A stretch of 64,000 nucleotides of DNA from Planctomycetota bacterium (GTDB lineage: Bacteria; Planctomycetota; UBA1135; GCA-002686595). The stretch lies in assembly GCA_002683825.1 (NCBI GenBank), contig NYUD01000061.1, forward strand, positions 1 to 64,000, given 5' to 3'. Shown one piece after another: positions 53,901 to 63,834 of the stretch (the stretch's first letter is position 1; each line of letters opens with the position of its first letter). The notes under the pieces were generated by a model. The model searched no databases, was not told the origin of the DNA, and saw nothing but the letters and a program-made list of their open reading frames with translations. The position numbers and the translations under genes were made by a program.

Positions 53901-54655
53901 GAGATCGAGATCTCCTTCAGCTTGGGTCGCTCGCGATCGGAGGCGTCAAAGAGAAGGCTCCAGGTGGAGCTTTGCTGGATCGCCGAGGTGTCGGATGGGC
54001 CGTCCCCCTGAAAGAGCGCCTGCGCGCGCAGGTCCACGCCCTCGGATGAGACCTCGAACACCTTGAACTTCACGTGCAGCTCCGCCCCACTGGAATAGGG
54101 CGCGCGCAGGTCCCGCAATGCCCCGGCCAGGCCTGGAACGCCGCGGTAGATTCGTTCCGCCTGTTCGGCGCTCGTTTCCGGAGTCGAAGCACCGGAATGG
54201 ACGACGATCCCCTCGTCCTCGTAGACAAGAGTCGCATCGACCTCGCGCAAACGGGAGCATTCGAAATCCTTCGAGCACAGTTTCTCGAGCTCGGTGAAAG
54301 CGGAGCTGGTTGTCAGGGAATGTTCGCCCACCTGCTCGCGGCCCCAGATCTCGCCGAGCTCGTGTAGACGAGCGGAGATCAGCCCGTTTTGAACCTCGCT
54401 GTTCCAGCCGTCGACCGCGGGATCGACACTCGCGTACTTCTCCGCGAGTACGAGATCGCGTAGCGCCTCGCGATCGCCCCGGGGCATGGGCACCGCGTCC
54501 AGGGACCGCCCCCGATCCGACGCGCTCCGTGAAGCTGCATCGCCCCCACTCACGGCCGGAGCAGAAACATCTTCGCCGGTTTTGGAACAACCGCAGAAAC
54601 ACCCGGCAAGCACCAGGCCAAGGCAGGGGACCAGACTCGGTTGGGCTCTCAGCAT
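50939..54655 (-). CDS. CRTAC1-type FG-GAP/ASPIC-UnbV/thioredoxin/TPR lipoprotein, candidate selenoprotein (in-frame TGA = Sec639)
   Basis: 1238 residues if the single in-frame TGA at 52739-52741 is decoded. Conventional calling would split it into 52739-54655 and 50939-52717. Start ATG 54655 gives a lipoprotein signal (LVLAGC). FG-GAP/VCBS repeats with Asp-rich calcium-type loops (AIGDVDGDGLEDVYVC, AAADYDGDGDLDIYGCAYK, SWEDFDNDGDLDLYVANDF) run to DDPADL, then TGA, then SFFWRQVVAQSP, with no frame change. After it come a further repeat (ALVDWDFDGAVDIWF), an ASPIC/UnbV domain (about 764-841, IGARVEVYLSG), a thioredoxin-like domain with CAPC (913-916) and TPRs (1086-end). Homologous to 60531-63803 across the TGA. 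Probably an outer redox protein. A twin nonsense mutation is unlikely. Confidence 0.8.
52694..52741 (-). promoter_or_regulatory. candidate selenocysteine codon with bacterial SECIS-like hairpin (minus strand gene)
   Basis: TGA codon at 52739-52741, followed on the minus strand by a stem-loop. Positions 13-16 after TGA pair with 42-45, 18-21 with 36-39, and 24-27 with 32-35, with small bulges and a CAAU loop at positions 28-31. In total 12 pairs, all G-C except one A-U. The apical loop lies 27 nt after the TGA, within the roughly 16-37 nt spacing described for bacterial SECIS elements. The loop lacks a leading G unless the closing G-C pair opens. Folding was done by eye. Confidence 0.6.
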
Positions 54656-55056
54656 CGTTTCGAGGGGGCCGGCCCGCTTGGACCGCGCTCCTATGTTGCC
54701 CCATGCTCGGCCGCCGTCGGCTACCCGGGCTATGATTTTCTGTCCATTTCGCAAGCTGGCTCGAACTATCGATGGACATGCACCCCAATCGTCCCGGTCG
54801 ACCGGACTGGACCGCGGTCGACTGAGATCGAAAACGACGGGCGTTCGATCCGGACATCGTTCCTTCGATCAACGCACTTCACGCCCGTCGGACCGCAGGC
54901 TCGAGCGGCGGCGCGTATGGACGGCGAACCCGTCGCCGTCGAGGCCCAGGCCTCCCGTTCACGACCTTTCGTCCGGAACTCGCAAACGAGCCCTCCTTCG
55001 ACGAGCACTCCCTACGCCGATACATCTGAATGACCGGGGGAGAATCGCAGGGAAGG
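54656..55056. other. 401-nt intergenic region, nothing recognised
   Basis: Between the start of the CRTAC1-type gene and the end of hutU, both on the minus strand. Short open frames here have no signal peptide, conserved motif or coupling to neighbours. A gtcgac-containing 8-nt direct repeat (cggtcgac) occurs twice near 54800-54825. The region presumably holds the promoter of the CRTAC1-type gene, but no clear promoter boxes are seen. Confidence 0.5.
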
Positions 55057-56736
55057 CTATTTCAGAAACGGCAGGTCGATGCCCTCTTCGCGGGCGCAGT
55101 CCAGGGCCTTTTCGTAGCCGGCATCGGCATGCCGCATCACCCCCGTGCCCGGATCATTCGTCAACACGCGCTGACAGGCTTCCCGCGCCGCGGCAGTGCC
55201 GTCGACCACGGTGACCTGTCCGGCGTGGAGACTGTAGCCCATCCCGACGCCGCCACCGTGGTGAAAGGAGACCCAGCTGGCTCCGCTGGCCACGTTCAAC
55301 ATGCAGTTGAGCAACGGCCAATCGGCCACCGCATCGGTTCCGTCGCGCATGTTTTCGGTTTCCCGATTGGGCGAAGCGACCGAACCGCAATCGAGATGGT
55401 CGCGACCGATAGCGATCGGTGCGGAAAGGCGGCCGTCAGCAACCGCGTCGTTGAACGCCACGCCCGCCTTCGCACGCTCGCCGTAGCCCAGCCAGCAGAT
55501 ACGCGCCGGGAGCCCCTGGAAGGCGATGCGTTCCCCGGCCAGCCGGATCCAGCGCACGAGGGCCTCGTCCCCGGGAAAGAGTTCGCGGATGATCTCGTCG
55601 GTCACGGCGATGTCCTTCGGGTCGCCCGACAGCGCAACCCAGCGGAAGGGGCCTTTCCCTTCGCAAAAAAGCGGTCGCACGTACTTGGGCACAAAGCCCT
55701 CGAAGCCAAAGGCGCCCTCGAACCCAGCTTGCCTGGCGTGGCCACGCAGGTTGTTGCCGTAGTCGAAGGTATCCGAACCGCGCTCCTGCAGCTCGAGCAT
55801 CGCACGGACATGATCGGTCATCGTGCGGAAGGACTCCTCTTCGTAGCGTTTCGGATCGTCGCGGCGCAAGCGCAGTGCTTGCTCGAAACTCATGCCGTTC
55901 GGAACGTAGCCGTTGAGCGGATCGTGCGCACTCGTTTGATCGGTCGTCACGTCGGGCGTAACCCCCCGTTCCAGCAAGCGCTCGAGCAGGTCGCACGCGT
56001 TGGCGACCACGCCGATCGACTTGGCGACTCCGGCTTCCTTCCACTCGAGGGCGCGGTCGATGGCCTCGTCGAGATCCTCGATGAGCTCGTCACAATATCG
56101 CGTCTGCAGGCGCTTTTCGATTCGAGAGCGATCGACATCGGCTCCCAGGTAGGTGCCTTCGTTCATGACCGCGGCCAGCGGTTGGGCACCGCCCATGCCT
56201 CCCATTCCGCCCGAAACGACGAGGCGGCCCTCGAGAGTTCCCCCGAAGTTGCGTTTGGCCGAAGCCGCAAAGGTCTCGTAGGTGCCCTGGAGGATTCCCT
56301 GACTGCCGATGTAGATCCACGAGCCCGCGGTCATCTGCCCGAACATGATCTTCCCTTCCGCCTCGAGGTGGCGGAAGTGCTCCCAGTTCGCCCAGCGTCC
56401 GACGAGGTTGGAGTTCGCGATCAGAACGCGGGGCGCGGCGGAATGCGTGCGAAAGACGCCCACCGGCTTGCCCGATTGAACGAGCAGCGTTTCATCGGAC
56501 TCGAGGCGTTGCAGCGTCCGGGCGATCGAGCGCAACGAATCCCAATCGCGAGCGGCCTTGCCGCTGCCCCCGTAGACGATGAGCCGGTCCGGATCTTCGG
56601 CCACCTCGGGATCGAGGTTGTTCAACAGGAGGCGCAGAGCTGCCTCCGCCGCCCAGGTCTTGCAGGAAAGCTCCGCTCCTCGGGGTGCTTTGAGGGGCGG
56701 TTGGAGAAGGGAATCGGTCAGGGCGGGGGATGACAT
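55057..56736 (-). CDS. hutU: urocanate hydratase
   Basis: 559 residues from ATG 56736, matching the usual length of about 557; the 75-codon upstream extension is low-complexity and rejected. Converts urocanate to 4-imidazolone-5-propionate with tightly bound [23 protein letters not shown], the glycine-rich NAD loop [14 protein letters not shown], the active-site region [15 protein letters not shown], and the Cys in [20 protein letters not shown] are conserved. Second enzyme of histidine degradation, 275 nt downstream of hutH on the same strand. The gap contains a 7-bp hairpin (56768-56790, cctcccc/ggggagg). hutI and hutG are not in the window. Confidence 0.95.
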   Translation of the reverse strand: MSSPALTDSLLQPPLKAPRGAELSCKTWAAEAALRLLLNNLDPEVAEDPDRLIVYGGSGKAARDWDSLRSIARTLQRLESDETLLVQSGKPVGVFRTHSAAPRVLIANSNLVGRWANWEHFRHLEAEGKIMFGQMTAGSWIYIGSQGILQGTYETFAASAKRNFGGTLEGRLVVSGGMGGMGGAQPLAAVMNEGTYLGADVDRSRIEKRLQTRYCDELIEDLDEAIDRALEWKEAGVAKSIGVVANACDLLERLLERGVTPDVTTDQTSAHDPLNGYVPNGMSFEQALRLRRDDPKRYEEESFRTMTDHVRAMLELQERGSDTFDYGNNLRGHARQAGFEGAFGFEGFVPKYVRPLFCEGKGPFRWVALSGDPKDIAVTDEIIRELFPGDEALVRWIRLAGERIAFQGLPARICWLGYGERAKAGVAFNDAVADGRLSAPIAIGRDHLDCGSVASPNRETENMRDGTDAVADWPLLNCMLNVASGASWVSFHHGGGVGMGYSLHAGQVTVVDGTAAAREACQRVLTNDPGTGVMRHADAGYEKALDCAREEGIDLPFLK

Positions 56737-57011
56737 CCGGGTGACTTTCGACGGACTCCTCCCTCCACCTCCCCCACCCACCTGGGGAGGGACGGATGGT
56801 GGGGGCGCGGGTTGCGAAAAAACCGGCGGATTTCGCGGACCGCGGCGGGGAGTATAGCAAGCGGGTGAGACTTCTCCTCGGACCGACGGTGCAGCTCGGG
56901 ATTCACCTCGAACGCCGTGAGGAAGAATCCTTCGGGTTCGCGGCTCGCCTCGGTCGGCCAAAGCGAGCCCAAGACTTGGCTCCCTTGCCGGCTTCCTTCC
57001 AAATCCGCAAG

Positions 57012-58547
57012 TTACGACTTCAACTCACCGACGGCCTTCTCCACGCCCGCCAGAAGCAACCCCGAGCCCAGGAGTTCGAAAGCCGTATCCAGATCGTCCT
57101 TCAAGTAGCGATCGCGCTCCAGCGAAGGAACGTGGGCCCGAATCAGATCGTAAACCGCCTGAGCGCCTTGTCCCGCTTTGAGTTCGGAATGAAAGTCGCG
57201 CGCCTGCGTAGCGCAGAGAGCCTCGATCGCGAGGACCCATTCGACATTGGTACAAACCGCCCGCGCCTTGCGTGCGGCGGTCACCCCCATGGAAACGTGG
57301 TCCTCCTGGTTGGCACTCGTGGGAATCGTGTCGATCGAGGCGGGGTGGGCCAGGGACTTGTTCTCGCTGGCCAACGAGGCGGCGGCCACCTGCGCGATCA
57401 TCATTCCCGAATTGAGCCCCGGTCTGGCCGTCAGAAAGCCGGGTAGGGCCGAAAGGTCCGGGTTGACCAGCTGTTCAGTGCGACGCTCCGAAATGTTCGA
57501 GAGGGTGCAAAGGGCCAGGTTCAGGTAGTCCATGGCCATCGAGATCGGTTGGCCGTGAAACTGGCCGGCACTGATGACTTCCTCGGTCTCGGAAAAGATG
57601 ATGGGGTTGTCCGTGACGCTGTTCAGCTCGGGGCGAAGTACGCCGTGTACATGGTCCAGAGCCTCCTTGAACGCGCCGTGAACCTGGGGTACGCAGCGCA
57701 GGGAATACGGATCCTGCACACGACCGCAATCGGCGTGGCTCTTCATGATCTGGGAATCGGCCAGGCACCGACGAACATTCTCCGCGGTTCGTACGTGGCC
57801 GGGTTGGCCCTTCAGGTCGGCCAAACGGGCATCGAAGGGCTTCACGCTCCCGAAGAGAGCCTCGATGGTCAGGGCTGCGATCGCATCGGCACTTCTCGAC
57901 AGGTCCAGCGCCCGCAAGACGACTCCGGCTCCGATCGCCCCCATGACCTCGGTGCCGTTGATCAGTGCCAAGCCTTCCTTGGCCATAAGATGCAGGGGCT
58001 CTTCCCCCGCCTCTCTCAGCGCCTTGTCCGCTGCCATGCGCTCGCCGCGCAGAAAGACCTCACCGTACCCCATGTAGGCTGCCGCCATGTGCGCCAACGG
58101 TGCGAGATCACCGCTGGCTCCGACGGAACCTTTCTGCGGAACGACCGGAACGAACTCGGCTCGATAGAACCCGCAAAGTCGCTCGATCAATCCGCTTCGC
58201 ACACCGGAATATCCACGCACCAAGGCGTTCAAGCGCAGGACCTGAACGGCGCGAACCTCTTCGATCGGCATGGGCTCACCCACGCCGCAGCAATGGGACA
58301 GAATCAGGTTCTCCTGCAACTCACCGAGATTGCGGCGATCGATGCCGACGGTCTTGAGCTTGCCGAACCCGGTCGTCAGGCCATACACCGCGGCCCTGGA
58401 AGCGACGGACTTGTCTACCACGGCGCGGCACCTCTCCACGCTTTGCATCGCCTCGGCCGCCACTTCGATCTCGGGTAAGATCCCCCGAAAGATGGGGGCC
58501 AGGTCCGCAAGGGTGAGAGAGTTACCGTCCAGTCGCAGTTTGGCCAC
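57012..58547 (-). CDS. hutH: histidine ammonia-lyase
   Basis: 511 residues, the standard length. Deaminates L-histidine to urocanate. The MIO electrophile forms from Ala144-Ser145-Gly146 in [16 protein letters not shown]. The active-site Tyr lies in [13 protein letters not shown], and further landmarks are [27 protein letters not shown] and the C-terminal [13 protein letters not shown]. Cytosolic homotetramer in characterised members. ATG start with the family-typical short N-terminus. Upstream of hutU on the same strand, so the first two steps of histidine use are encoded together. The upstream carboxypeptidase-regulatory-domain gene ends 42 nt before it. Confidence 0.95.
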   Translation of the reverse strand: MAKLRLDGNSLTLADLAPIFRGILPEIEVAAEAMQSVERCRAVVDKSVASRAAVYGLTTGFGKLKTVGIDRRNLGELQENLILSHCCGVGEPMPIEEVRAVQVLRLNALVRGYSGVRSGLIERLCGFYRAEFVPVVPQKGSVGASGDLAPLAHMAAAYMGYGEVFLRGERMAADKALREAGEEPLHLMAKEGLALINGTEVMGAIGAGVVLRALDLSRSADAIAALTIEALFGSVKPFDARLADLKGQPGHVRTAENVRRCLADSQIMKSHADCGRVQDPYSLRCVPQVHGAFKEALDHVHGVLRPELNSVTDNPIIFSETEEVISAGQFHGQPISMAMDYLNLALCTLSNISERRTEQLVNPDLSALPGFLTARPGLNSGMMIAQVAAASLASENKSLAHPASIDTIPTSANQEDHVSMGVTAARKARAVCTNVEWVLAIEALCATQARDFHSELKAGQGAQAVYDLIRAHVPSLERDRYLKDDLDTAFELLGSGLLLAGVEKAVGELKS

Positions 58548-58589
58548 GACGCGAATTCTATCCAGGGCAGGAAAGCGAGGGGAACCCTA

Positions 58590-60335
58590 TTAGGTCCCGG
58601 GAAACTCGCGCCCCGCTCGCCGCCAGGACTCCTCGTCCTGCCCCTCGATGCATTCCTCGGGCAGTTTGACGACACGCGAGTCCGAGCCCGAGATCTCGAG
58701 TTCTTCGTTCTTGTAAACCGGTTCGCCGTGCCAGGTGATACGGAGGCGCCAGACCCCGGAGGGAATGTCGTGGATTTCCAGGGATTCCGAGGGCTTCAGG
58801 ACGGCGAGATCCCTCGGCGCCCCGTTCAAGACCAGGTCGACCGGCAAGCCCTGGTAGCGACCGGGAAACGCCAATTTCAAGGCCGCGTCACCCGTATCGA
58901 CCTCGCTCAATTGCAAGTCACAAACCTCGGTGCCCGCACGAATGAACCTGCCGGCCCACGTCTTGCCGTCCTTGCCGCGCGCCTCGATATAGCGTACGGC
59001 ACTTTCGTCGGGCCAGGCGGAAAGGAAAAACCGCCCGTTCGCGCCGGTCTGGGTCTCCTGCACCGCCGGAGGAATGTCGGGAATGATCGCCGTCTCGAGG
59101 TAGTAGCTGGCTTCCCTGAAGAAGGAAAGCGTGGCCCGGGGTCGATCCGCAGCTTCGAGCCGGACATGCGCTCCCGAGACAGGTTCGCCGTCGAGAGTAA
59201 CCTGACCGACAATCTTGGGCGCGGGCTCGAGATCGATCTGAACCCTCTGTTCGCGCGCGCTCAGGTTGACCACCTTGAGCTTGGCTTCGGCGCCCTGGCG
59301 GAAGGTGTAGAGCTTGACGACCTGGTTAGGCGGCAAACCGTCGATGCGCACCGGTCTGCCGGGCCAGACCTCGATGGGATTCTTGGTATGAAAGGGGAAG
59401 CGCGAATTGCGATAGGCCGAGTCGGCGGTCGAGCGATAGCCGTGCTGGCCGGGAAGCACGATGAGCTGTGCCGGCCCGGGGCCACCTACGTTGCCTCGCA
59501 GCGCGACCTCGAGTGAGACCTCCTTGTCCAGGGTAAAGACCAGTCGCTCGCGATTCGCGTTTGTCACACCGGCTTGCACCCAGACGAGCTCTTGGTAGGA
59601 GGCGTAGCCCTCCTTCTCGATCTCGGCCAACACCTGCCCCCCTGCCACGCTGGGCACGTACAGCTCGCCCTCGGTGCCCGTGTGATAGACCTTGCCGTCG
59701 AAGGTCACGCGAACGCCTTCGATGCCATCGCCCTTGCGGTCCTGGACCCGCCCGTTGACGCTGGCCAGGCGGCCAAAACCGATGTTGAGAATGACGCCCT
59801 GGCCACGGCGCAGGCGAACTTCGCGACGGGCTCCAAGGATCCCCTCCCCGCTGATCTCGACCACTCCCAGGCCGGGATAGAGATCATTGGCCCCGAAGGA
59901 CCCGCCGCTGTCGCAGCGCAGAACGCGGCCCGCGTTCGTCCCTTTCAAAAAAATAACATCGGCCCGTACCGCCTCGCCTCGGGCTCCGGTCAGCCGCCCC
60001 GAGAATCGCGCGGTCCGCCCGGTCCCGATGGGAACCATGCCCTTTTCCACCGGCAGATAGGCGGGCTGGACCAGGTCAAGCTCGATCTTGAGGGGCCACA
60101 GAACGGTCGAGTCGGTCGTTTCGCTTGGAACCGGGTGATCCCTGAGCTTCAAGGCGACTTGTTCGAGATCGCCGGCCTCGCGGGTGGGCGCACCGGTGGC
60201 CGAGGGACCCACCGCGACCCGCCCGCGCCTCTCGACCGACCCCCCGGCCTGGAGCAGGCAATAGAGCCCTCCCACGCCCGCGAGACCCAGCAGGGCGAAA
60301 AGCAGAAAGGGAAAGATTTTCCGGGAGGAGCTCAT
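58590..60335 (-). CDS. carboxypeptidase regulatory-like domain protein, membrane anchored
   Basis: 581 residues from ATG 60335, which places a membrane helix (about 6-28, IFPFLLFALLGLAGVGGLYC) at the N-terminus; the 74-codon upstream extension is not supported. The rest is a chain of beta-sandwich modules of the CarboxypepD_reg type: ARFSGRLTGARGEAVRADVI, VNGRVQDRKGDGIEGVRVTF and IVGQVTLDGEPVSGAHVRLE. These end with NGRFFLSA and LRITWHGEPVYKNEELEI. No catalytic domain. Probably an extracytoplasmic structural or binding protein, similar in style to the protein at 20401. Divergent from the CRTAC1-type gene at 60531 (195 nt between). Confidence 0.75.
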   Translation of the reverse strand: MSSSRKIFPFLLFALLGLAGVGGLYCLLQAGGSVERRGRVAVGPSATGAPTREAGDLEQVALKLRDHPVPSETTDSTVLWPLKIELDLVQPAYLPVEKGMVPIGTGRTARFSGRLTGARGEAVRADVIFLKGTNAGRVLRCDSGGSFGANDLYPGLGVVEISGEGILGARREVRLRRGQGVILNIGFGRLASVNGRVQDRKGDGIEGVRVTFDGKVYHTGTEGELYVPSVAGGQVLAEIEKEGYASYQELVWVQAGVTNANRERLVFTLDKEVSLEVALRGNVGGPGPAQLIVLPGQHGYRSTADSAYRNSRFPFHTKNPIEVWPGRPVRIDGLPPNQVVKLYTFRQGAEAKLKVVNLSAREQRVQIDLEPAPKIVGQVTLDGEPVSGAHVRLEAADRPRATLSFFREASYYLETAIIPDIPPAVQETQTGANGRFFLSAWPDESAVRYIEARGKDGKTWAGRFIRAGTEVCDLQLSEVDTGDAALKLAFPGRYQGLPVDLVLNGAPRDLAVLKPSESLEIHDIPSGVWRLRITWHGEPVYKNEELEISGSDSRVVKLPEECIEGQDEESWRRAGREFPGT

Positions 60336-60530
60336 TGGAGGGGGAACCGGTAGCTGCGGAAGATAGCCCCGATCGGGGGACGGGTCACTCCTCGGATTGG
60401 CCTTGGAACGATCCGGCCCCGCTCCAGCGGTCCCCGCATGGGCGGTGGGAAGGGAATTCACCTCACGCTCCGTCGATGGATCTGCCGAGGTGAGAACCCG
60501 TCCCCTTCGCCCCGTCACCTCCACCTTTAT

Positions 60531-63500
60531 ATGAGCACTTCGGACCGCCCTGCTCACCTCCTAGGCTTTTCCCTGCTCCTCACCGCCCTGGTCGTCAACC
60601 AGTGGTCGTTGGCATGGCAATTCTCGGGCGATGAGCACATCGAAACAACCCTGAAACTCGCACGCATCTGGAGTTTCCAGGTCGTTCTCGGCCTCGCCGG
60701 AATGGCCATCACGTTGGGGTGGCGACCCTTTCGCATCGGAACGGTATCCGGCCGCGGACTGTCGCTCTTGCTCGTCCCCCTCTGGGCCTTCGGCGGCTTC
60801 GGCACGCTCAAGGCATGGGGCTTTCTGCAGACGGATGCGGAGAAGCTCCAAACGTCTCAGATCAGTCACATGACGGCTTCGGAGAGCGTGCATCTGAACC
60901 TCTCTGGAAAACGGCTGAAGCAACTCAGCACGGCGCTACGCAACCTTGAAATTCGAAGCGTTCTGACGAGCTCGCTCCTGGCCGATCAAATCCGCGTGCG
61001 AGACATCGCATCGGGACCGAGCCTCTACCGAGAACTTCCCACGGTCGACACCACCATCCTGAAGTGGAAAGTCGCCGCCGAAGAACGCTCGGTTGCGCGC
61101 GAGGATTTCACCTTCCTGACCCCATTTCTCGAGACGATTGGCTGGCTTGAAGAGGGCAGCAAGTTCTACTTCATCGGCGGTAACTTCAGCGACGAAAGCA
61201 TGCGCCGCTGGGAGGTCGAGGCCGGCTTCACGGCGTCAGGACGAACCAAGAACGGCGAGCGTATCAAGGCCAAGGGCAGGCTGGTCATCGGCTGGGTGCT
61301 GGCTTCCGACAAGAACCCCGAGGTCGTGGAGGAGTTCACGAACTGGGACGCATGGGCGATCGATCGCCTGGCCTGGTCGACCTTCAAGACCTATCTGGCA
61401 CCCGAGACCTTCTTCACCGAAGAGCTGGCGAGCGCCGTACCGGACAAAGAGGCGCTTGAGGAAGCGCGTCGCAACCGCGCCCAGGAGATGATCGTTCGCT
61501 TCCTCAAGCTGGAGGCAGCGGGAAACACATGGGATCCACCCCACGAGTTCTTCGGCCACATGGCGTCCTGGCGTCACCCTGCAATCAGCGTCGTGGACTG
61601 GGACCGGGATGGTTGGGACGACTTCTATTCCATGGCTCGCTACGGGAGAAACCTGTTCTTTCACAATCAGGGCGACGGCACCTTCCAGGAGATCGGACGC
61701 TCGATCGGACTGGACGTGGTCGATCACTCCGACATGGCGCTCTTCGCCGACTTCGACAACGACGGTGATGACGACCTCTTCCTGGGACGGACGCTCGCCG
61801 AGAGCATGTTCTTCACCAACGAAGGAGATTCGTACATCGATCGCTCTCAGGGCCTCATAGAAGGGGGCCTACCCTACTTTGCGACCACCGCAGCGGCGAC
61901 CGACTTCAACCTGGACGGAATGCTCGACTTCTACGTCGGCACCTATGCGGCCCAGCTGATCGAGAAGGACATCCGCAACAAACATGCGCAGGGGATGAAA
62001 CCGAACGGAAGAGTCCTGGAGGAGTATCTCCCAGAACGCTATTCCCGCGAGCTCCTCTCGCACTTCCAGCAGATGCAGAAGCACAAGGTCCGCGATCGGA
62101 TCGGTCCGCCCAATATCCTCGTGCAAAACGATGGCAACGGAGGGTTCTCGTGCGTGGAGAACACGCCCCTGGAGATCTATCGCAATACATTCCAGGCCAG
62201 CTTCGCGGACTTCGATGTCGACGGCGATCCTGACGTCTACGTCGCCAATGACTTCGCGCCGAACCACATGTTCCGGAACGACGGAGGCACCTTCGTCGAC
62301 ATCACCGCCGAGACAAATGCAGAGGACGTCGGCTTCGGCATGGGCATCTCCTGGGGTGACTACGACCGCGACGGCGATCAGGATGCCTACGTGTCAAACA
62401 TGTACAGCAAGGCCGGCAACCGCATCCTCAAGAGCATCAAGGGGCTCAATCAGACCTTCCTGAGAATGGCGGCAGGGAACTCGCTCCTCGAGCTGGAGAA
62501 CGGCTCGTTCGAACGCGTTTCCTCGCTGGAAGGGCCCGGCATGCACGTCGAAATGGCGGGCTGGTCCTGGGGAAGTCAGTTCGTCGATGTCGACAACGAT
62601 GGTTGGCTCGATTTGTACGCGCTTTCCGGCCACTACACCGCGCCCAGGGAAATACGGGCCGGGCATGACTTGTGAAGCGAGTTCTGGCGCACGGTCGTGC
62701 GCTCGGACGACAACATCAAGTTCCGCAAGCGCGATGAGGGGGATCTGAGCGACTTCGGAGAATCGAAGCCGACAAACTCCTTCAGCGGCGGCGAGACGGA
62801 CCACCTGTTTCTCAGCGATGTCGGAGAGCAGTTCTACGACCTCGACATGCTTTCCGGATTGGCCCACCCGGGCGACGGGCGTACCGCGTGTCAGCTGGAC
62901 TATGACAGGGACGGTTGGAACGACTTTGTCGTCGCAAGCGCCAACGCCCCTACCGTACAGCTGTATCGCAACCGAATCGGCGAACGCTTCCACCCGGATG
63001 CGAAGGGATCCCGCATGGTCGCCCTCCGTTTCGTCGGCGGCAACCGGACGACAGCCGCATCCACCGAATGGAGCCCACGCGCGGGCTACGGCGCCCTGGT
63101 GAACCTGAATATCGGCGGCAAGCCCCTGGTGCGAGAGGTTCGCTGCGGCGACGGCCGGGCTGCCGTCCACTCACGCACGATGCTGGTGGGCGTGGGCGAC
63201 AACAAACTCATCCGTGAAATCCACGTGCGCTGGCCCTCGGGCAAGGAGCACTCCTGGAAGAACGTTCCAGCGGGCAGGCTCGTGACCGTGTATGAAAATC
63301 CTGATGAATCGCCGAACAAGAAACCCTTCCACACCCAGCCGTACCTGAAGAACGTGTTGAAGGGCGCCAAGCTGGCACAGGCGGAGAAGAAGCACCTCCC
63401 GTTGACCCTCCCCCACGACGACTCGCCGGCGGCGTTGAACCTGGTGACGGCCATGTCGACACACTGCAAGGGTTGCCAGAGGCTACAGCCCCAGGTCGCC

Positions 63501-63803
63501 TTGCTACGTGAAACGTTCGACAGATCCCTCGTCGGCATCTGGGGCGTGGGCACGGACCTGGACGAATCGCCTGAAACACTGGAAGCCTACTCCGGAGCTC
63601 ATCAGCCGGCGTACTTGGTGCTGAGCGACCTGGCAATGGAAGAGCGACGCGCGTTGCGCGAACACGTGCGGGATACCTTCCAGGACGACCTGACACCGGC
63701 AACCGTGATCACGGATGCTTCGGGCGGGATCCTGCGAACCCTCACCGGAATTCCGACGGTGTCGGAGGTCCTGGAACTCCTGGACTCCGTGCAAGGACGC
63801 TGA
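60531..63803 (+). CDS. CRTAC1-type FG-GAP/ASPIC-UnbV/thioredoxin membrane protein, candidate selenoprotein (in-frame TGA = Sec715)
   Basis: 1090 residues if the single in-frame TGA at 62673-62675 is decoded. Conventional calling would give two genes, 60531-62675 and about 62697-63803. Three N-terminal membrane helices (10-26, 46-63, 76-93) precede a coil-rich region. FG-GAP repeats follow (VVDWDRDGWDDFYSMARY, LFADFDNDGDDDLFLGRTL, SFADFDVDGDPDVYVANDF), then GHDL, TGA, SEFWRTVVRSDD in the same frame. After it come another repeat (QLDYDRDGWNDFVVA), an ASPIC/UnbV domain (about 850-920, GYGALVNLNIG) and a thioredoxin-like domain with CKGC (979-982). Same TGA context as in the gene at 50939-54655. 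Start ATG 60531 opens the first membrane helix. Likely an envelope redox protein. Confidence 0.8.
62673..62711 (+). promoter_or_regulatory. candidate selenocysteine codon with bacterial SECIS-like hairpin (plus strand gene)
   Basis: TGA at 62673-62675. A stem gtcgt (62694-62698) pairs perfectly with acgac (62707-62711) around an 8-nt loop gcgctcgg that begins with G. The loop starts 24 nt after the TGA, so both the spacing and the G in the first loop position fit the published description of bacterial SECIS elements. The stem sits at the same distance from the TGA as the stem in the minus-strand gene. Folding was done by eye. Confidence 0.62.
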
Positions 63804-63834
63804 GCGAAGGCGCCGAGGCCTCAGCGCGCGGCGA

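Noticed and set aside
52739-54655. Treating the two halves of each CRTAC1-type gene as separate genes or as pseudogenes
   Set aside because: The frame is uninterrupted apart from one TGA, the downstream halves start inside a domain, and the same TGA position is shared by two divergent genes. Intact coding character continues to the end in both.
52739-62675. TGA reassigned to Trp or glycine in this organism
   Set aside because: Many clearly bounded genes here (for example both ends of ATGA, GTGA and TTGA overlaps) use TGA as a stop.
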